Source: Zygnema cylindricum
Taxonomy: Eukaryota; Streptophyta; Zygnematophyceae; Zygnematales; Zygnemataceae
Length of the DNA stretch: 62,000 nt
Direction: 5' to 3'
Assembly (NCBI GenBank): GCA_037447655.1
Contig: JBBHKE010003041.1
Location: 1 to 62,000, forward strand
Of this stretch, positions 11,308-22,775 are shown in pieces. The notes beneath the pieces are model-generated. The model was not told where the DNA came from, ran no database searches, and was given only the letters and a program-made list of their open reading frames with translations. How positions within the stretch are numbered: the first letter of the stretch is position 1; every line of letters begins with the position of its first letter. The position numbers and the translations under genes are program-made.

Positions 11308-12699
11308 TTATTTTCTGAACACTCTTCCTCGGTTTTTTCTGAATTTCAATAATTTTAAACCCACAATGTTTTCCACTTCCGATGTTAATTCCCCTTTTTG
11401 TGTCAATTCACACTTTCCTATCTGATCATTAACTTCTTCTCTTTCTCTAAGTTCTGTTTGTATTTTAGTGTTATCTTTTTCTAAGAAATATTCTTCAATC
11501 AATTTTAAGTTTACTATGTTAACTCCCCTTACTTCATGAATCTCTTCTCCCTCTATGCTATTCTCATACACCAGTTTATCACAAGAAGAAGTCACACAAC
11601 CCGAGTCTTTTTCACACTCGTCTGTTTCCTTACTGTTTTTGGTGATAATAATTTTTCCAATTTCTTCCGCTTCCATGTGCGTTTCACTTCTATCGACTTC
11701 TCGTATTCTAGTTGCCTCTTCCTTTAGTAAGTTTATGTCACCCACCAATCTGTCATAAGACATATTGAAAGTAATCGGATCCTTTTCTGTCACCTCTTTC
11801 TCCTCATTCCGAACAACACAAAAGGTCGGTAAATAAATAAATTCGTCAACACATGGTGCATGCCCTTTGTCATCTGTCGAGTCTTGTCCTTGACTCACGA
11901 AAGCACTTGATTCCTTTCTTGTTGGGGTATGAACTAGGTTGTTGTCCCATCCATCTCTGAAATTTCCTGTAACACATGCACTTTTATACGATGGACATAC
12001 CCTGAAAGTATGTCCTAAATTATTACAGTAAAAACAATTCTTTGGTCGATCTACGAACTCACTATTACTTTTAATTTTCTGAAACTGAGACTTAGATTCC
12101 TTTATATTCCATTCACTTGATAAGACCCTTCTATTAGCCTCTTCATCTAAAATAACTCGTCTAGCTACAGTTACGCTCCAATCATTTTTATCAATTAAAG
12201 TCAATCGATCTAGTGCACTCTTATATTCTTTAGGTAGACTTCTCATTAACAAGATAGCTTGTTGAGCATCTGTAAAGTTGCCTCCTGCCAAATCATTTTC
12301 TGCAAATAATACTTGTAAGTCAATATAGTGTTTCTCCATACTACCTCCTACATACTTGTGTTCAACTATTTTGGTAACACTACTAAACCAATGATATAAC
12401 GAAGTCTTTACATACATACTTTCTAAGCACTTCCATAATTCAGCTGCCTTTTTAACACTTATGTATGACATTACTAAATCCGGTGTCAATGAGTTCTTAA
12501 TAACCCTTAGACACTCATGATTTTTACTTTTCCATCCATTTGACGTTTCGACCAAGGTACCATCCACCACGTCCATTAGTTCCATCATCTTGAAGTAGCT
12601 CTCGAGCGCACACTTCCAGTAGTGATATTTTGATCCATCAAATATAGGTAGCCATGGGTGTGGGCCCATAACCTGTTGTCCATAGCCTATTTCAGCCAT
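11308..12699 (-). CDS. Gag-like protein of nonautonomous copia element, 463 aa
   Basis: Uninterrupted 463-codon ORF. The ATG at 12699 lies inside the 5' LTR, so the first eight codons are LTR sequence, the ninth spans the LTR/primer-site boundary, and V-M-G is encoded by the primer-binding site. Residues about 10-200 resemble copia Gag (GPHPWLPIFDGSKYHYW, then helical segments including KAAELWKCLES and LLMRSLPKEYK). A CCHC zinc knuckle follows at C222-X2-C225-X4-H230-X4-C235, consistent with RNA binding. The C-terminal ~220 residues are charged, Glu/Lys-rich and unlike any pol domain. There is no aspartic protease motif. An intact frame suggests recent activity or selection. It would act in cytoplasmic particle assembly if expressed. 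Confidence 0.85.
   Translation of the reverse strand: MAEIGYGQQVMGPHPWLPIFDGSKYHYWKCALESYFKMMELMDVVDGTLVETSNGWKSKNHECLRVIKNSLTPDLVMSYISVKKAAELWKCLESMYVKTSLYHWFSSVTKIVEHKYVGGSMEKHYIDLQVLFAENDLAGGNFTDAQQAILLMRSLPKEYKSALDRLTLIDKNDWSVTVARRVILDEEANRRVLSSEWNIKESKSQFQKIKSNSEFVDRPKNCFYCNNLGHTFRVCPSYKSACVTGNFRDGWDNNLVHTPTRKESSAFVSQGQDSTDDKGHAPCVDEFIYLPTFCVVRNEEKEVTEKDPITFNMSYDRLVGDINLLKEEATRIREVDRSETHMEAEEIGKIIITKNSKETDECEKDSGCVTSSCDKLVYENSIEGEEIHEVRGVNIVNLKLIEEYFLEKDNTKIQTELREREEVNDQIGKCELTQKGELTSEVENIVGLKLLKFRKNRGRVFRK
12660..12673 (-). promoter_or_regulatory. Primer-binding site, half-tRNA iMet type
   Basis: Immediately inside the 5' LTR, minus-strand GGTTATGGGCCCAC is the exact complement of GTGGGCCCATAACC. 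By recall, this is the anticodon-arm sequence of plant initiator tRNA-Met. It does not match the tRNA 3' end (TGGTATCAGAGC class), implying priming from a tRNA fragment cut in the anticodon loop. Confidence 0.75.
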
Positions 12700-13674
12700 G
12701 GATTACTCACGGAAACACCCACAGACTACCTCAAAAACAGCTGTGTTTCAGACGACACAGATTACTCCACAACAAACAAAATGATCTCAAACTGCACCAA
12801 TATGCAGTATACCATATACACTGTAAACTCCCAAAGTTAGAGCCAAATCCACCAAGGCATCTAGAAGATATAAGCTTCAGAGTTTCCCAAATGTAGCTGA
12901 CAGCTTCACAAACTAACCACTTAGACTGTTCACAGAATCTTACAGAGATACTAGAATACAATGAAACTTCACACACATATATATTCTATATCATAGAATA
13001 ACTCCACAAAGTTTCATATGAAAGCACCAATCAGAGTGATCACACCAAAAGGTCAAAGATGCAGAAAACAGTCTGCCATTACTTTGATTAACTTGACTGC
13101 GATCCATAAAATAATCTAAGTACTGCAAGTTATACTCAGAGTACGGAGGCATACCAGCCGTATTGTATCTACTCTAATAAACCAATTAGTCAAAAGGACA
13201 AACCTCTGTTGTACATAATATTTACACCGTACTCTTCGTATGTCAGAAACCAAGCTACCACTAAGCAACTACTAAGCTACCACTACCGTACAATCATCAT
13301 TACTCGAGATCTATCCTAGTCATATTATCCGCAGCTGCGCTAGCTGCGCTGGCTGCGCTGGTTGCGCTGGCTGCGCTTGTCCGTACGGATCATACAAATA
13401 GCCGCAGCTACGTTGACTTAACTGCGTCGCAGCTCCGCAGTACTGGCGGCGCCTATTCCAACATTCCGTTTATTTTACATCGGATTGCTTCGCGATCCGC
13501 CGTCCATTTGTCACAGCTTGTTCACACCACTCAATGAGTATTTTACGTCACTTTAATTATATCAATCCGTTCGCTCCCCCAATCCGTGAATCTATTCAAA
13601 CCTCCATATTAAATCCAATTAGCAGTTACGGGCAAACTGTCTCGTACGCACGAAACTGACTTTTCAAAACAACA
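12674..13674 (-). repeat. 5' LTR of gag-only element (9181-13674)
   Basis: 1001 bp, same length as the 3' LTR, with TGTTGT...ACAACA termini. It holds the functional gag ATG at 12697-12699. The high similarity of the two LTRs indicates a comparatively recent insertion. Confidence 0.92.
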
Positions 13675-13679
13675 TGTAT

Positions 13680-14140
13680 ATGTAGGACTTAGTCATTTTT
13701 GGACTTAGGAACTTTTTGGACAAAAACTGTTTCTGCTCATTTTTAGGAATTTCATCTGAGAATTGCTCTTAGTTCTATTGGCAAAATTATCTGAAATTTT
13801 GCATGTGTGTTCCTCCTTGTATTGGAAATACTCTGGCAGATTTGCAGACCTTTTTTGGGTCTGATTTGCTTGGGGCTTCATTGTGAAGTTGGTTAAGTTT
13901 ATCAAAGTTTTGGCAGACTGTTTTTCTGCAACTTTGACTGGGTGATGCGGGAATTATGATTGGTACATTTATATGAAACTTTGTGCGGATACTAAGTGGC
14001 CTAGGAAATATCTTTTTGTGAAGTTTCAGCGTTTTTTGGTAATTCTGTAAAAATCTGAGTTGAATCAAAGTAGGTTGTTTTTGGGTAGTCTGTGGTGCTT
14101 CTGAGGGGACTTTTATGGCTGGAATTGCTTCAAACCAACA
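13680..14140 (+). mobile_element. 5'-truncated LTR fragment
   Basis: Plus-strand sequence that ends ATGGCTGGAATTGCTTC...ACCAACA at 14140. The ATG at 14115 has eight codons plus CA to the end, the pattern seen in every LTR here. The start (TAGGACTTAGTCATTT) resembles the middle of the solo LTR at 21397-22120 (TAGGACTTAGTGAATT). Its 5' part is not identified; the gag-only element probably inserted into it at 9180/13675. It abuts decayed RNase H of a minus-strand copia at 14141. Confidence 0.55.
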
Positions 14141-14757
14141 GCTTTTTCAAGGCTGTGTTCGCAGCCATGTATTCAGATTCCATAGTAGATTGAGCCGTGA
14201 CTTTTTGAAGTTTATTACTCCAACTACAAGCTCCATTTCCAATCTGAATGACAAACCCAGTTGTAGACTTCCTACTAGACACATCACCTGATCTAGCATT
14301 ACTCTAAGTATTAATGCCAACCTTGTCCCCTCCCAAAGTAAGCCAAAGATTTCTAATCCCAACAAGATACCTTAACACCTTTTTTGTTGCCTCCCAGTCT
14401 CTCCTTCGTTGATTTTGTAGAATTGTGCTCAATACACCAATAGGTACAGCTATATCGAGCCTAGTATAATTCATGATGTAAATCAAACTTTCTACTACTT
14501 GTCTGTAAGGTACTTGAGACAAATTTTTTTTCTCTTACATACTGAGTTCCTCATCTATAATGACTTTAACTAGTGCTCCATTCCTTCAAGTTTTTGCTTA
14601 AACTCTATAGGAGTTGCAAAACCTTTGGCATCAGCCAAGCCAATATTTTCGAACATGTTTCCTATCGCTTCTTTCTGAGTTAACCTAATTATTTTCTTTA
14701 CTTTATCTCTTTCAACCTGTATTCCAAAGATATTTTTTAAAATTTTGAATTAAAAGT
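14141..14757 (-). pseudogene. Copia RNase H/RT fragment (family 1)
   Basis: Short minus-strand fragment. RNase H start is at 14147-14300 and the RT thumb region at 14304-14522 (VPYRQVVESLIY, DWEATKKVLRYLVG), followed by a broken RT segment to ~14750. The 3' half of RNase H is missing on the low side. On the high side the RT is cut by the LTR at 14758, with a small internal deletion just before it. Multiple frameshifts are present. Confidence 0.75.
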
Positions 14758-15439
14758 TGTTGAAGGTCATAGGCATTTTGACTCGGTTGTGATCCACTCC
14801 CACTAGGAGTCACACTTGCAGTAGCTGGGATATTCGGCCTTGGAAGAGCAGGTGGAGTACAATCGCTAATAGGAGCACTTGCACCAAGAGCTGAGCCATT
14901 ATGATACACGTTAGCAGAAGCAGACCCAAAGAGGAATACTTATTAGACTAGATCAATATTGTAAGATATGTAACTACAAATGAAAGAAATCTTTCAACCA
15001 AACAAACATATACCAGAAGTAAATCAAAGACAATAGAACACAACACACCTTAAAGTGCACCTAGTGCTCTCATTTCTTTAACTCTGTGTAGAATGTACAT
15101 TCTATATCGAATTGATCAATCCTAATTGAACTAAATAATCTAAAGATCTCAAAAACATCTAAAACGTATGTACAGGGTTGACCAAAATATCTACTTACAA
15201 AATTCTAAGTGTTTGGTCCAAAATGGTCTTGTCACAATATCTATACCATAAAAATCTATGAGACATGTTTCACGTCTATATTCATTTGGCAGCCGTGCAT
15301 ATTTGTTTACTCTTAAAATTGACCTATGTAGATATTACAAAAATCCACACTAAATGTGGTCAATATTGGACAATCTAAGTCCAAAAATGTTTTAAGTCAT
15401 AGACTCCAATTTTTAAGACTTACTAAAGCTTGCATTCCA
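14758..15439 (-). mobile_element. Family-1 copia 3' LTR (element II)
   Basis: 682-bp minus-strand LTR, related to 4152-4852 and 27411-28124. It ends ...GACCTTCAACA at 14758 in element orientation. The ATG at 14909 gives 50 codons plus two bases to the terminus; the encoded leader is Pro/Ala/Ser-rich and ends with a DLQ-type motif. It is inserted in the RT of an older copia piece. Confidence 0.78.
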
Positions 15440-16445
15440 ATAATCCCCCTAAGCTTTAAAAGACTTGCTCACTTAGACCACATGTTTTTTTGTAGTACTC
15501 ATGCTTAGGAGTAGGAAGGGCTTTGTCAACATGTCTGCCACCATTTTCTCATCAGGCAAAGTGCAAAGTTTGACCAATTTTGCCAATATTTTCTCTCGTA
15601 CTAAATGTAGGCGAATGTCCATATGCTTACTCTTAATATGGTGATTTGGATTTGTAGCCACAGAAATGGGTGGCTGATTGTCGCACCACATTATTTGAAT
15701 CTTCTGTTGTGTAAAACGCATCTCTTGAAGATATGCATTAATCGAAAGCAATTCTTTTAAGGTTGCACTTGTAGCATATATTCAGCCTCTATAGTGGATT
15801 AAGCTGTGACTTTTTCAACTACTCCAACTACAAGTTCTACTTCAAATCTGAATAACTTACCCAGTTGTAGATTTCCTACTACGCACATCCATATAGCTAC
15901 AATCGCTCCAAGTATAAATGCCCAACCTTATCCCTTCCCAATTTAAGCCAAAGATTCCTAGTCCCAACAAGATATCTTAAGACCCTTTTTGCAGCCACCC
16001 AATCTCTCTTTCGTGGATTTTGTAATCTTCTGCTCAATACACCAACAGCTGTAGCTATATTGGCCCTAGTGCAATTCATGAAGAAAATTAGACTTCCTAC
16101 TATTTGTCTGTAGGGTACTTAGGACATAATATTTTTGCTCTGATGGAATGAGTTCCTCATCTATTATGACTCCAAAATCATGCTCCGATCCTTCAAGTTT
16201 GTTCTTATACTCCATAGGAGTTCCACTCCTTTGATAATCTATCCCCTCCTTTGATTTTATCCCTTAGGAACCAAGCAAGCCTTATACGTGTCTATGGTGT
16301 TATCAAGGTTCAATTTTAATTTAAACACCCATTAACTTCCAATAACCTTTTTTCCTGCAAGGAGTTCCACTAGATTCCATGTTTGGGCCTCCATGATAGA
16401 CTTCAATTCTTTATTAACTGCTTCCACCCTATGGTCCCCTCGATT
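15440..16445 (-). pseudogene. Element II copia pol remnant (RNase H, partial RT)
   Basis: Minus-strand copia remains next to their 3' LTR. RNase H is at 15473-15890 (WCDNQPPISVATNPNHH, SKHMDIRLHLVREK), and RT parts at 15897-16230 and 16235-16445. A deletion near 16225 joins a mid-RT segment (EYKNKLEG-like) directly to the RT N-terminal region, removing the YVDD block. It ends near 16445, where family-3 RNase H sequence begins. No intact product. Confidence 0.75.
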
Positions 16446-19400
16446 ACTCGAAAAGGAGCAAGTTTTTGTTCCCAATCTTCAAGACAAATCTAGTGGTTGA
16501 TTTTTTGCTGGGCATATCGCCATAGTTCGCATCGCTCCAGGTAGGCACCTTGACTTCTCCTCCTCCAAGGACAAGTGTAAGGTTCCGAGTCCATGCGAAA
16601 TACCTCAGAGTACTTTTTGCAGCTTCTTAGTCTGCGTTTGTTAGATTCTGCAAACTTCTACTTAAGGCTCCAACAGAAGCTGCAACATCGGGCCTCGTGC
16701 AGTTCGTAAAGTAGATAAGACCACTAATTACATATCTGTATGGTTTTGAGGCCATGAAATCCTCCTCCCCTGACTCTAAGCTCTCATCAACAAGAATACC
16801 AAAATTAGAATAAAATCCTTCTAATTTTTGTCTGATTCCATAGGAGTGACACATCCTTTCGCCTCTTTCATATCAATTTTTTTGAGCATGGAACCAAAAG
16901 CCTCCTTTTGAGTTAACATGATATGTCTTTTATTTTTATCTCTCTCTAGTTCTATCCCTAAAATGTATTTGGCCTCACCGAGGTTGTTCATCTCAAATCT
17001 GGATCTTAAGGCTCTCTAAATGCGATTTATTTCATCCATAGATTTGCTAATAAGCAACAAATAATCTACATAAACAGCAATATAAAGTACAACATCCTTC
17101 TCTTATAGAAGATATACAGAATGATGTGAACTGATTCTCTTAAAGCCTAATTTAGTGATGAACTCATCTAACTTCAAGTTGAATTATCTAGGGACCTGTC
17201 TCAGCCTATACAAAGATTTCATCAGTTTACTGACTAATTTTTCTTTTCCTTTCTCTACATTCATTTTTGGTTGTTGCATATAGATAGTTTCTTCCATCTC
17301 TCCATGAAGAAAAGCTGTCTTAACGTCCATTTGTGCAGTTCCATGTTTTCAATTGCAGCTAAACTTAGCAGAATTTCTAACAGTTGGAAACCTTACCACT
17401 GGAGAGAAGGTCACCCCAAAGTCAATTCCTACTTTTTGATTCTAGCCTTTTGCTACAAGTCTGTCCTTGTGCCTTTCAATGGTGCCATCATGGTTTAGTT
17501 TAAATTTGAATACCCATTTGTTGCCAAAGATTTTCCCGTCCGGAGGAAGATCAACTAACTCCCACATTTGAGCCTACATTATAGACTTCATTTGATTGTT
17601 TGCCGCCTCAGTCCATTCGTTTCTTTCGGGTGAGGAGTAGGCATTCCCGATAGTCTGAAGTTCTCCTAGGTTGGCAGAGTTGGCAAAGTGTGATCCGGAT
17701 TGTAGACGGCTGCTAGATCTCCTTCCCTTCGAAAATTATGAGGAGGAGAGCGATGGATGTCTAGTGTTCTTTGTTGGTCTTGTGACTTGTCGCTGTTGCT
17801 CTTCGAGCGGTTCAGCCTGCTCCATCTGAGTCAAAGATGAATTTAAGGATCCGAAGACACTAGTTCTATAAGAGGATGCTGAGATGCTAGAAAATATACT
17901 GTTCTGTTTATATCATAAATGACACATTCTTGTGATTTTTCCTCAGCCTGTTTTTCTGTCATGTTAAATAGATCACATGAAACTTCCTCATCTTTGATAA
18001 TGATGTTCTAGATACAATAACTTTCCGCTTATCTAGAGCATATACTCTATAGCTCTTTGAGTTATCATCATACCCGATAAGAATACCTGGTAAACATTTC
18101 GGTTACATTTTCCAAGTATTTGGTAATGTGTTCAAAACAAAAAAATTCCTTCCAAAAACTCTGAAATGACTAACATCAGACTTTCTACCTGTCCAAATTT
18201 TAAAGGGTGTAGTACTAACCGACCTAGAACCGATTCTATTTTTGATATAAATTGCACAGTTAAGGGCCACAGCCTAAAATTTCAAATCTAGATTTTTATC
18301 AGCTTGCATAGATCTAGCACATTCTGTAATGGTCCTGTTTAATTTTTCCTCAACACCACTCTGCTGAGGAGTGTGAGGAACTATGAGCTGGCCACATATA
18401 CCCTCATTTAGCAAAAAAAAATTGACCTCCTTTGACATATTCTCTCCCCCATTGTCTGATCTTATTCCAAAATCGGAACACCATGCAATTTTCCGCCCAA
18501 TCTTTGTAGTGTTTGAAGTGTCCGAACACTTCACTATTTTCTTTCATGAAGTAAGCTTTTGTGAATTTGGAGAAGTCATCTGTAAAGGTGATTATAAAGG
18601 GAACCGCCCCAGCAATGGGCACCTGAGCAGGTCCCAAAACATCCGAGTGAAGTAGCTACAAAACTATCGTAGATCTATCATCTGATTCATGTGGAAAAGG
18701 CAATTTATGTATCTTTTCTAAAAAGCAGCCATCACAAGTTTTAACTGGCTGATCAATGAGAGAAACTTCCTCTATTTTTCCAGTTTTCACCATTTTTGTC
18801 AAACTGTCATAGTTAACATATCCTAGCCTCTTATGCCATAATTCATTTGTAGATATTACACTAGAGTAGAGAACATTGTTTTCCTTAAAACCAGCCATGT
18901 CCATGCGATACAATCTGCTTTCATCTCTAGTTCTTGAGAGTGCTATCTTTCGTAGCTTGCTTACAACCTACCCAACCCTTTTAAGGGTGACCTCAATTCC
19001 TTTGCTTTCAACCAAAGAAGTGGAAAACATATTCTTTTTAAAGTACGGAACATATAAGACATTATGAAGTGTTCTCTCCACAGACTTTCCTCCTACATCT
19101 ACTAGCAATAAATCATCACCCTAAGCACATATCTGGACACTCATGCCAAAAGCATTGTAAATATTATTTTTTATGCCGATTTTAGATTTGTAAGAAGTGC
19201 CTAGTTCAAACACATATGAGCCGATGCACCGATGTCCATGATCCATTTGACGTCCTTTGAGCCCTCCGTTGCTGCCGCCATTGCAAATAACTCTAAATCA
19301 TCCTGCTCAATAAAGCTCAAAGACTCATCTTCTTAAGTGACAGATGAAGAAAATAATGAGTTGTTTTGTAACTATTATTCAGAATAGCTCTGGTTAAATT

Positions 19401-20217
19401 GACTTTGTTGCCAACCTGACCTATATAAACCTGTCTCATTTGCCTTTTTGAGTTTAGGATAGTACCTATATCTTTGACCTTTTTCCAAAAAATAAAAACA
19501 AGAAGTAAAAGATTGTCTATTCTGCCCTTGATTAAACTGTTTAAACCCACCCTGATTCTGATTTAGTTGATTTCTTTGCTGATTAATTGAATTTCTTGCT
19601 TTATTAAAATGTTTTTTTTTTGCCAAAGTCTGTGATAAATGCCTCTTATTGCTTCTCTCCTTTAAGCATCTTTGACGTAGACTCCTCCTCCAGAATGATA
19701 TAAATAGCTAACTGAAGTGTCTTGTTAGATTTGTCATGCTTTTTCAGTTCAACAGATGCATCTTTCATACTGCTAGGAAGACCTTTGATGATTAAAGGAG
19801 CTTGCTAGAACTTAAGAAAAATACCACCAGCACAAGCATGAGCATCAATAAGAGCTCTGAAATTATCTGTATACTCGGCCATTGTTCCCCCCGAGTATTT
19901 GTAGTCCTATATCTTTCCCGCTAGCTAGAGTTCCTCTTGAACATTCGCTTTTTCATAAGAATACTTAAGAGATTTCCATATGTCGATTGCCTTTTTCATC
20001 TTGATTCAAAACATGACCATGTTTTTCGAGAGACATAGTTTGAGATTATTTCGAGCTTGTGAGTTCTTCTTCGCCCACGTGGGATCACCTTCATCAAGTT
20101 ATCCGTCCAGAAATATCTAGCAAACTTGCATTTTAAAAGTGTGACTTAACCATATCCGCCCAGTAAGCATATTTTTGCCCATTAAATATAGGAATTCTTC
20201 AAGACATGCCCATAACC
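16446..20217 (-). pseudogene. Family-3 copia gag-pol remnant (element III)
   Basis: Minus-strand decayed copia with nearly all domains. RNase H/RT are at ~16450-17600, the linker at 17600-17990, integrase at 18000-18640 (SDNGGEN, PHTPQQSGVEEKLNRT) and pre-integrase at 18656-18913 (ELWHKRLGYVNYDSL, CDGC). Protease is at 18950-19300, a damaged zinc knuckle at 19375-19626 (CFYFLEKG where CX2C is expected), and gag at 19630-20260. The gag start codon in the LTR reads ATT instead of ATG. Many stops and shifts are present, and the 3' LTR is missing because element II sequence abuts at 16445. Confidence 0.82.
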
Positions 20218-21183
20218 TGTTGTTCTATGACTGTTGGCACAGGTGGAGCTGCAACAGTAGTTGTAGATGTAGAAATGATTCGTAACAGAGGGTAATAAGA
20301 ATGAAACAATACAACACTTTTCTTGACACTATAAAATCAAATCACACCTTCAATTCCAACCAAATTTAGTAAATATTTAAAACATCATGCACACTTCCAA
20401 TTCCCAAAATTGGAGTAGAATTGATGGAGTAAACCATAAGATATGAGAGTTGAAATTTTTGCAAAAACTGCCTTTAAATTTCCTATATTCCGAAAACTAG
20501 ATACAAAAATAATTCTAAGTCATAAACTTTATACATTGAGTGAGCATCTACTGCTTATTAGCAAGCCTATCAAACGACTGTACCCTGAATAGCACTACTG
20601 TACTATAGTAGGACAAGGTACTTCAATATACTTCCAAAAACCTAATTTCAACTACCCTAAAAACTAAATAGTGAAACACTATTTGATAAACCACTAAGCT
20701 ACAAAAACTGATTCTTCAGGTATTTACAATTTGACGCTGGACTCATAATGTTGCTTGCTTAGTCTGCAGCCGTCCAATATGTCTAACCTGCTGTGGTAAT
20801 CTCGTACGGATATCTAGATTGGTTATGAGGCATCTCGTCACTTTTGGTCCCAACACGAATCTAAACCGTTAACTTGATAGAATTTGACCTCCAGTATATG
20901 CCCTTCACAATTGTGTTCCCGAATGTCCGATTCATTTCCCGTCCGCCCGATCTGTCGAAGTTATTCGTTCAATAGGCGACATGTGTTTAGGTCCATTCCG
21001 CACTTTTTGCGTTATCTGAAGTGTCGAAGCGTGTCTAATATGACCGTACAAAATACTCTAGAGTAATACTTCATTGTCACACTATTTAAGGTAAGCTTTG
21101 TATTAAACTTATCAAAAAATATTCTAAGTGTTAAGTCTCCTCTCACAGCTCTATCTACTGAGGACAAAGCTTTTAAAACAACA
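20218..21183 (-). mobile_element. 5' LTR of element III (family 3)
   Basis: 966 bp on the minus strand with TGTTGTTTTAAAAGC at its start (21183) and GAACAACA at its end (20218). The following GGTTATGGGC (20208-20217) is a shortened primer-binding site. Sequence between the termini is AT-rich and similar in layout to other family-3 LTRs, including the ACCACTAAGCTAC repeat near 20690. Confidence 0.72.
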
Positions 21184-21391
21184 CCGTATCCTTGTTTTTC
21201 CTCCCCTTTCCTCTTACCTATCCCCCTTACTCCCACATTTACTCTTTTTTTCCAACCCTAAAGTTTTTTTTGATATCGAGATGTTGATTAAACATTGATG
21301 CATCAAATATAACAATAATAAAACAAATATACCCTGAATGAATTGATCAATATATCAGCGTTATTGAATAATATTACTTCAATATGCATCA
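21184..21391. other. Short spacer, nothing recognised
   Basis: About 200 bp of AT-rich sequence between the LTR of element III and the next solo LTR. No coding potential or repeat was recognised. Confidence 0.5.
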
Positions 21392-21396
21392 GTTAA

Positions 21397-22120
21397 TGTT
21401 GTTTTTAGAAAGCTTTAGTCCTCTCTATGCCTTAGCTATGAGGGAGAGTGAGCTGTTCAAGACTTGAGCTTTTTTGGTTGATAGTTCAGTAATTTTAAAA
21501 AAATGTGTGGTGAAGTTGGGAGTTCACAGTTCATTCACACTTGGGACACACGTCGTCACTTGGGAGAATGCGTGAGTATGTCATCCGTGGACGTACGGAA
21601 ATTCGACATGACCACGGGATTTCGTGAAGTCAGTTCTACGGTGCCAAATCCTCTAATCGGACCGCCGCCAACAAATAGTGACGAGGCGTAACTAGATCAT
21701 TATCACTTTACGTTGTCTGAACTTCGGTGTAAATATTTGTGATAAAATGTTAGATGTACGGCTGGAATGCCTCCGTACAGCTTAGTGTAGTTTCGGTGTA
21801 TAGAAGTAGGACTTAGTGAATTTGATTTTTAGGAACAAATGATATGAAAAATGTACACTCAGTTTTATGTAATTTCATTTCTACATATCTCACAGATCTG
21901 TGAGCGGAATTGATTGAAATTTGGTGTGTATGTTTTTTTGTATGTTATCTACAGTGTGGCAATTTTTCAAGACGATTGGACCATTTTCTGAAAGTTATAG
22001 TCTGTCAAAGTAGCTATTCAGCCATCGGTATTTGTGGAAGCTTCCTCTCTTGATTTGTTCTACGATGACTACAACTGCATCTTCTTCATCTTCAGTGCCA
22101 GCAGTTGTCTCAGAACAACA
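21397..22120 (+). mobile_element. Solo LTR with TSD GTTAA
   Basis: 724-bp LTR starting TGTTGTTTTTAGAAAGC and ending CAGAACAACA, flanked by exact GTTAA on both sides (21392-21396 and 22121-22125). No internal region is present, so it is the product of LTR-LTR recombination. An ATG at 22065 gives 18 codons plus CA to the terminus, Ser/Thr-rich as in family-3 Gag leaders. Confidence 0.92.
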
Positions 22121-22125
22121 GTTAA

Positions 22126-22770
22126 CACAAATTTATTCGGATTTTAACCTTGTTTAAAATGTTGTATTAATTTTTGGAGTTTAACTATGTACGAGATAAT
22201 GTAGTTCGTGCGATGAAACGTGTATGGGCAAGCTGCTACAACCATGACTTGAACGGAAAAAAAAATAGTACTAAACAAAGTTTATTGTTAACGCACACAA
22301 AAACAGTAAAAAAAAAACCCAAATTTGGGTTTGCGCTAACAAAGATATTTGTAACATGCAACACTTATTGTTCGCAAAAGAGGTAAAATAAACTCCGAAC
22401 CATGTTTATAAGATAACTGTGTGTTTGTGGTTACAAAAATATTGGAAAAAACACTTTACATTGTTAACGCTCACAACTTTTTTTTAAATAAACTATCAAC
22501 CATGGTTTTTCTTCTATTGGAAAGCTTAAGTCATGTTTATGCCTCATAATGTGAGAGAGAGTTTGAAGACTTAGAAGAATTTGGTGTGTGAGGTTCAGTA
22601 TGAACCTGAATTAGTGAAACAATGAAGTTTAGAGTTCTCGATGTCATTAATTGCATGGAGACACGTCGTCGCGTTGGGGCATACATTCCGAAGTATCTTC
22701 TGTGTGAATACGGATATACATGAGAACCACGGAGACGTGTGGAGGCACATCTACGCTGACAAATTTAGTG
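22126..22770. other. Spacer and older degenerate LTR, left part
   Basis: The first ~380 bp are AT-rich spacer with the palindrome ACCCAAATTTGGGT near 22317. From about 22510, words such as TTGGAAAGCTTAAGTC and GACACGTCGTCGCGTTGGG parallel the solo LTR at 21397-22120 (GAAAGCTTTAGTCC, GACACACGTCGTCACTTGGG). I infer an older relative of that LTR, split by the gag-only element inserted at 22776 and resuming after 27182. Confidence 0.5.
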
Positions 22771-22775
22771 TGTGG

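Larger units (their letters stand above)
9181..13674 (-). mobile_element. Complete gag-only LTR retrotransposon, TSD TGTAT
   Basis: A 4494-bp element bounded by two 1001-bp direct LTRs (9181-10181 and 12674-13674), flanked by an exact 5-bp duplication TGTAT (9176-9180 and 13675-13679). It is read on the minus strand. The LTRs start TGTTGT and end ACAACA. The primer-binding site is at 12660-12673 and the polypurine tract TTTTCGGGGGAG at 10182-10193. The interior encodes one Gag-like ORF and no protease, integrase, RT or RNase H motif. Known nonautonomous LTR elements of this kind (TR-GAG type) borrow enzymes from autonomous relatives; dependence here is inferred. Confidence 0.93.
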
